From: Methylotenera_A sp044228245
GTDB taxonomy: Bacteria > Pseudomonadota > Gammaproteobacteria > Burkholderiales > Methylophilaceae
DNA length: 57,747 bases
NCBI GenBank assembly: GCA_044228245.1
Contig: JBGAVG010000010.1
Location: 1-57,747 of the forward strand
Direction: 5' to 3'
Part shown: positions 55,801-57,747 of the stretch, piece by piece
Layout: each line of letters opens with the position of its first letter
Numbering within the stretch: position 1 is the first letter of the stretch
Translations under genes and position numbers: made by a program
The notes under the pieces: generated by a model
What the model was told of the DNA's origin: nothing
Databases searched by the model: none
What the model saw: only the letters and a program-made list of their open reading frames with translations

Positions 55801-55857
55801 GTATAACAACGCCATGAATCGGACTCGTTTCACTCGCCGCTTATGGCAATGTTAGGT
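55801..55857 (+). repeat. attC site
   Basis: R'' is GTATAAC (55801-55807) and R' is GTTAGGT (55851-55857); the total is 57 bp, with a central CGGACTCG. R'' is not complementary to its own R'. It is an exact complement of GTTATAC at 55486, the start of the cassette it closes. Confidence 0.85.
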
Positions 55858-56052
55858 GCGAGGCGTGAAGTCGAGGCATTCCTCTGTCGTCACAACCTTC
55901 ACCAGTTCAAAGTATCCATGCGGCGCATCCAGTTTACAGCTTTCATATGTCATCCTGGCTGGCCGCTCGAATTCAGACTCGTAAACTTGCTCAAGCCATT
56001 TTTTGCCAATCATTTCTACTTGTTGCTTTACGATATATCGAGTTGCCATCAT
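55852..56052 (-). CDS. Cassette ORF, unknown ~66-aa protein
   Basis: Two adjacent ATG codons (56052 and 56049) are preceded by AGGT, which is part of the attC R'' box itself, so the attC may supply the ribosome binding site. The protein (MATRYIVKQQVEMIGKKWLE onward) is of unknown family, with a C-terminal TTEECLDFTPRT. The stop TAA is in R' at 55851. Confidence 0.6.
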   Translation of the reverse strand: MMATRYIVKQQVEMIGKKWLEQVYESEFERPARMTYESCKLDAPHGYFELVKVVTTEECLDFTPRT

Positions 56053-56055
56053 TGC

Positions 56056-56137
56056 ACCTAACAAGGCCATCAAGGCCGTTCGTTTCACTCACTGGACAGC
56101 TCCCTGCGGTCGCTGCCCCTTATGGCCGACGTTATAC
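56056..56137 (+). repeat. attC site
   Basis: R'' is ACCTAAC (56056-56062) and R' is GTTATAC (56131-56137); the total is 82 bp, with CACTGGACAGC in the centre. R'' pairs exactly with GTTAGGT at 55851, the start of its own cassette. Confidence 0.85.
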
Positions 56138-56138
56138 G

Positions 56139-56357
56139 TCACGGCTTATTCGTAACGGTTGCCTCAATTATCGGCGTTGCAGGCACAGGAACGTGTGCAG
56201 TCAAGTAGCTTATCTGCCACTCGCGCTTATCGGCTTTCTTTGCCTCAAGAAAGGCTGCTGCTTTCCGCTGCATTTGTACGCTGTACGGGCTGCTTGGAAT
56301 GCAATCAACATTACCGCAATCATCAACTGCAACCATTATCTGTATCTGTGTAAACAT
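56139..56357 (-). CDS. Cassette ORF, unknown 72-aa protein
   Basis: The ATG at 56357 follows ACGGAGTAATTT. The protein is MFTQIQIMVAVDDCGNVDCI onward, with a Lys-rich helix (RKAAAFLEAKKADKREWQIS) and a Pro-rich end. The family is not recognised. Its TGA lies a few bases right of the R' box at 56131-56137, so it is one of the few cassette ORFs that do not stop within R'. Confidence 0.62.
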   Translation of the reverse strand: MFTQIQIMVAVDDCGNVDCIPSSPYSVQMQRKAAAFLEAKKADKREWQISYLTAHVPVPATPIIEATVTNKP

Positions 56358-56391
56358 AAATTACTCCGTAAATAAAATGCCGTACAACAAG

Positions 56392-56457
56392 TCGCTGGAG
56401 AATCGCGCTACGCGCTGGACAGCCCTAACGGGCTGCCTCTCAGCTCCACTGTTAGCT
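56392..56457 (+). repeat. attC site
   Basis: R'' is GTACAAC (56392-56398) and R' is GTTAGCT (56451-56457); the total is 66 bp, with CGCTACGCGCTGGACAGCC in the centre. R'' has one mismatch to the start of its cassette (GTTATAC at 56131). Confidence 0.82.
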
Positions 56458-56823
56458 GCCATGTCTGCTGCGTCGAAACTCCATCATCTGGATCTCTCGC
56501 ATCAAGTTGTCGCGCTCAAGTTCAGCCGCAATCTGTTTGTCTGATAGTTTGAGCAGGTCTTTTTTCATAACCCTGTCAACACGCGCCCTGCGCTTTTGCA
56601 GCTTATCCAGCGCATCAATAACGTGCTGCCCCGTTTCGCGTGAATTAACGATGGCTGCAAACTCGTTGTGTATCGCAATAGCCTCTGAGCCTATGCTGCA
56701 ATACTCGTCAGCTTCGGCCTTTGCTTTGTCAGCAATGCGAGCCAGTATTGCGTGTTCTTTTTTCATGGCCGCTAGTGCCAACTCTTCGCCTGTTCTCACA
56801 CCGTAATCCTCATACTTTGGCAC
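56452..56823 (-). CDS. Cassette ORF, helical 123-aa protein
   Basis: A long helical, charged protein (KKEHAILARIADKAKAEADE onward) with a basic C-terminus. The GTG at 56823 overlaps the attC R'' box; the ATG at 56766 is an alternative. The stop TAA is in R' (GTTAGCT, 56451). It resembles small nucleic-acid-associated coiled-coil proteins of phages, but no family is certain. Confidence 0.6.
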   Translation of the reverse strand: MPKYEDYGVRTGEELALAAMKKEHAILARIADKAKAEADEYCSIGSEAIAIHNEFAAIVNSRETGQHVIDALDKLQKRRARVDRVMKKDLLKLSDKQIAAELERDNLMREIQMMEFRRSRHGS

Positions 56824-56882
56824 CTAACTCGTCGCTCAAGGCTGACGCCGCTTCGCGGCGCACCTTAGCTCCACTGTTATAC
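56822..56882 (+). repeat. attC site
   Basis: R'' is ACCTAAC (56822-56828) and R' is GTTATAC (56876-56882); the total is 61 bp. It has TCGCTCAAGGC as L'', a GACGCCGCTTCGCGGCG hairpin as in classical attC, and CCTTAGCTCCACT as L'. Among the sites here it is one of the closest to class 1 cassettes. Confidence 0.88.
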
Positions 56883-57224
56883 GGCAATAGGAGGCTGCGG
56901 CTGGTATCGCCAGTGCGTAAGCCATTTAATATCGACATTACTCGTACTGCCAACCCAGCCTTTATCAGTGTCGAAATAACTGTCAACGGTACATTCGGCA
57001 GATTCGTTCCACGTTACATACCACCCTGTTTCTGTCGGGTTGTCTGCCATTGCATACCACTCGTTTTGCGCGGCATTCCATGCCTCAAACTCCCTGCTGT
57101 ATGAAATGGCCAACTGCACACCTATCGCGTCGGCGAATGTTTCAGGCGAATACGATCCAATCTTATTGCGCTTAACCCCGGCAGGAATTGGCCGCGCCGC
57201 CTCGAATCTGTCTTGTATTGTCAT
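56877..57224 (-). CDS. Cassette ORF, DUF551-like 115-aa protein
   Basis: The N-terminal part (MTIQDRFEAARPIPAGVKRN, then FEAWNAAQNEW) and the C-terminal NPTETGWYVTWNESAECTVD, ending KWLTHWRYQPQPP, follow a pattern known from small phage proteins related to DUF551. The ATG at 57224 follows GAGAGAATTACAG. The stop TAA is in R' (56876). The cassette ends (56876 and 57256) are exact complements. Function is unknown, but the family is phage-type rather than typical integron cargo. Confidence 0.72.
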   Translation of the reverse strand: MTIQDRFEAARPIPAGVKRNKIGSYSPETFADAIGVQLAISYSREFEAWNAAQNEWYAMADNPTETGWYVTWNESAECTVDSYFDTDKGWVGSTSNVDIKWLTHWRYQPQPPIAV

Positions 57225-57249
57225 TCTGTAATTCTCTCCAAGTATTGCC

Positions 57250-57307
57250 GTATAACAAGTCGCGCAACTCGGACGGCTACCGCCGCCGGTTCGCTCCGGC
57301 GTTATAC
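57250..57307 (+). repeat. attC site
   Basis: R'' is GTATAAC (57250-57256) and R' is GTTATAC (57301-57307); they are exact complements of each other and of the cassette start at 56876. The total is 58 bp, with CGGACGG and a CCGCCGGTTCGCTCCGGCG centre. Confidence 0.88.
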
Positions 57308-57568
57308 GGCATCGTATGTCGCCGCGAATATGTCAGGCTTGCATGGGTATCGCTCGCCTTTTACGCCAGTTATCACCCAATCACCATCAACAACAATATG
57401 GTCGCCTTCGAGAGTGTGGATTGTTGGGTAATCGCCAGCCTCACCCGTTGCTGGGTGCTTTTCCCAATAACAGATAACAACTCCTTCCGGTAATGCGTCC
57501 TCGTATCGCATACTGTCGAAGTATTGAACTGCTTCAATCTCTACGGGTTTTTTTCTAAACTTTGCCAT
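57302..57568 (-). CDS. Cassette ORF, PGDYG-like phage protein, 88 aa
   Basis: The protein starts MAKFRKKPVEIEAVQYF and ends with HTLEGDHIVVDGDWVITGVK and GERYPCKPDIFAATYD. This is a very common small phage protein (PGDYG-like), found in many tailed phages. The ATG at 57568 follows AAGAGGAAAACAAG. The stop TAA is in R' (57301). The cassette ends (57301 and 57601) are exact complements. Its role is unknown. Confidence 0.82.
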   Translation of the reverse strand: MAKFRKKPVEIEAVQYFDSMRYEDALPEGVVICYWEKHPATGEAGDYPTIHTLEGDHIVVDGDWVITGVKGERYPCKPDIFAATYDAV

Positions 57569-57594
57569 CTTGTTTTCCTCTTAGTTAAAATGCC

Positions 57595-57655
57595 GTATAA
57601 CAGCTCGGTGAAGGCTCGACCGCCTTCGGCGGCGGCCTTACCTCGGATGTTATGC
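57595..57655 (+). repeat. attC site
   Basis: R'' is GTATAAC (57595-57601) and R' is GTTATGC (57649-57655); the total is 61 bp, with a CGACCGCCTTCGGCGGC hairpin. R'' pairs exactly with the cassette start at 57301. The TAA of the truncated last ORF is inside R'. Confidence 0.87.
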
Positions 57656-57747
57656 GTAATAAGTAAACCCAACCAAGTCATCAGCTACTTTCTCTGGAGT
57701 CTTTGCGTAATCATGCCAGCCGAAATGATGCGTATAGCGTCGCTTGC
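57650..57747 (-). CDS. Partial cassette ORF at window edge
   Basis: The C-terminal 31 residues of a leftward ORF are visible (RRYTHHFGWHDYAKTPEKVA, then DDLVGFTYYA). The stop TAA lies in the R' box GTTATGC (57649). The start is beyond the window. If positions 57747 and 1 were joined directly, the frame would meet a stop before any start, so the two ends are probably not adjacent in nature. Confidence 0.5.
   Translation of the reverse strand, partial: KRRYTHHFGWHDYAKTPEKVADDLVGFTYYA

Larger units (their letters stand above)
55486..57747 (+). mobile_element. Right attC cassette array (integrase-less)
   Basis: Six complete attC sites lie at 55801-55857, 56056-56137, 56392-56457, 56822-56882, 57250-57307 and 57595-57655. 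A single R'-type box stands at 55486-55492. All are in + orientation and all the ORFs between them are on the - strand. The cassette ends at 55486/55807, 55851/56062, 56876/57256 and 57301/57601 are exact reverse complements; those at 56131/56398 and 56451/56828 differ by one base. This block and the one at the other end of the window have the same design, and would be contiguous in a circular molecule. The last cassette is cut by the window edge. Confidence 0.85.

Noticed and set aside
1..57747. tRNA genes
   Set aside because: I noticed no cloverleaf-like sequence with a TTCGANNC arm in the gaps. A dedicated scan was not possible, but the gaps are few and short.
1..57747. Insertion sequences or transposons
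   Set aside because: No transposase-like protein was found. The HNH/Ref-like protein at 7028-7330 and the DHH and HD proteins have other family signatures.

Overview
The window is a nearly complete genome of a tailed, temperate double-stranded DNA phage. The gene set fits a podovirus of the broad Bcep22/BPP-1 type: small and large terminase, a P22-type portal of 778 residues, an N4-gp56-like capsid protein, no tape measure, sheath or long-tail genes, and a giant virion-associated protein of 5,252 residues that fills 27 percent of the window. A tyrosine integrase, a small repressor flanked by two operator clusters, a YdaS/Cro-like protein and a CII-like protein show that it can form lysogens. 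The host is probably a Gram-negative bacterium, because an Rz/Rz1 spanin pair and a SAR-type lysozyme are present. The style of the attC sites suggests a gammaproteobacterium, but that is inference.

Layout: 1-1,490 is a leftward block of small cassettes separated by integron-type attC sites. Positions 1,457-3,779 are leftward early genes (a frameshifted small gene, a DHH phosphoesterase, an HD hydrolase, a small protein and the repressor). Positions 3,780-7,391 are rightward early genes: Cro/YdaS, CII, a replication initiator with an origin inside its own gene, a cytosine-5 methyltransferase overlapped by a second long frame, and a Ref-like nuclease. Positions 7,392-8,911 hold a winged-helix-like protein and the integrase; 8,912-9,284 is non-coding. 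Positions 9,285-19,838 are packaging and head genes, 19,842-33,614 are tail and adsorption genes, 33,698-51,714 encode two internal or ejected virion proteins, 51,772-53,167 hold small late genes, and 53,172-55,111 is the lysis region. Positions 55,126-57,747 are a second leftward block of small genes, again separated by attC sites.

The main discovery is the two attC arrays. They carry about ten full attC sites, all in the same orientation, and no integron integrase lies anywhere in the window, so they form an integrase-less (CALIN-like) array inside a phage. The evidence is strong: for seven of ten cassettes the R'' box is an exact reverse complement of the R' box at the start of the same cassette, and the other three differ by one base. 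That is the pattern expected when cassettes have been joined by IntI-type recombination. All cassette ORFs run antisense to the usual attC orientation, and most stop exactly in the R' box, whose GTTA supplies TAA on the other strand. If the genome is circular or circularises, the two arrays are one contiguous array at the far end of the leftward early operon, facing the lysis genes.

A second notable element is the giant 'polyvalent' protein. It contains a ParB-like domain, a perfect JAMM metal site, several zincin-type motifs, two ADP-ribosyltransferase-like domains, a PLxRFG motif and a C-terminal LPD38-like region. It is most likely ejected with the DNA to counter host defences.
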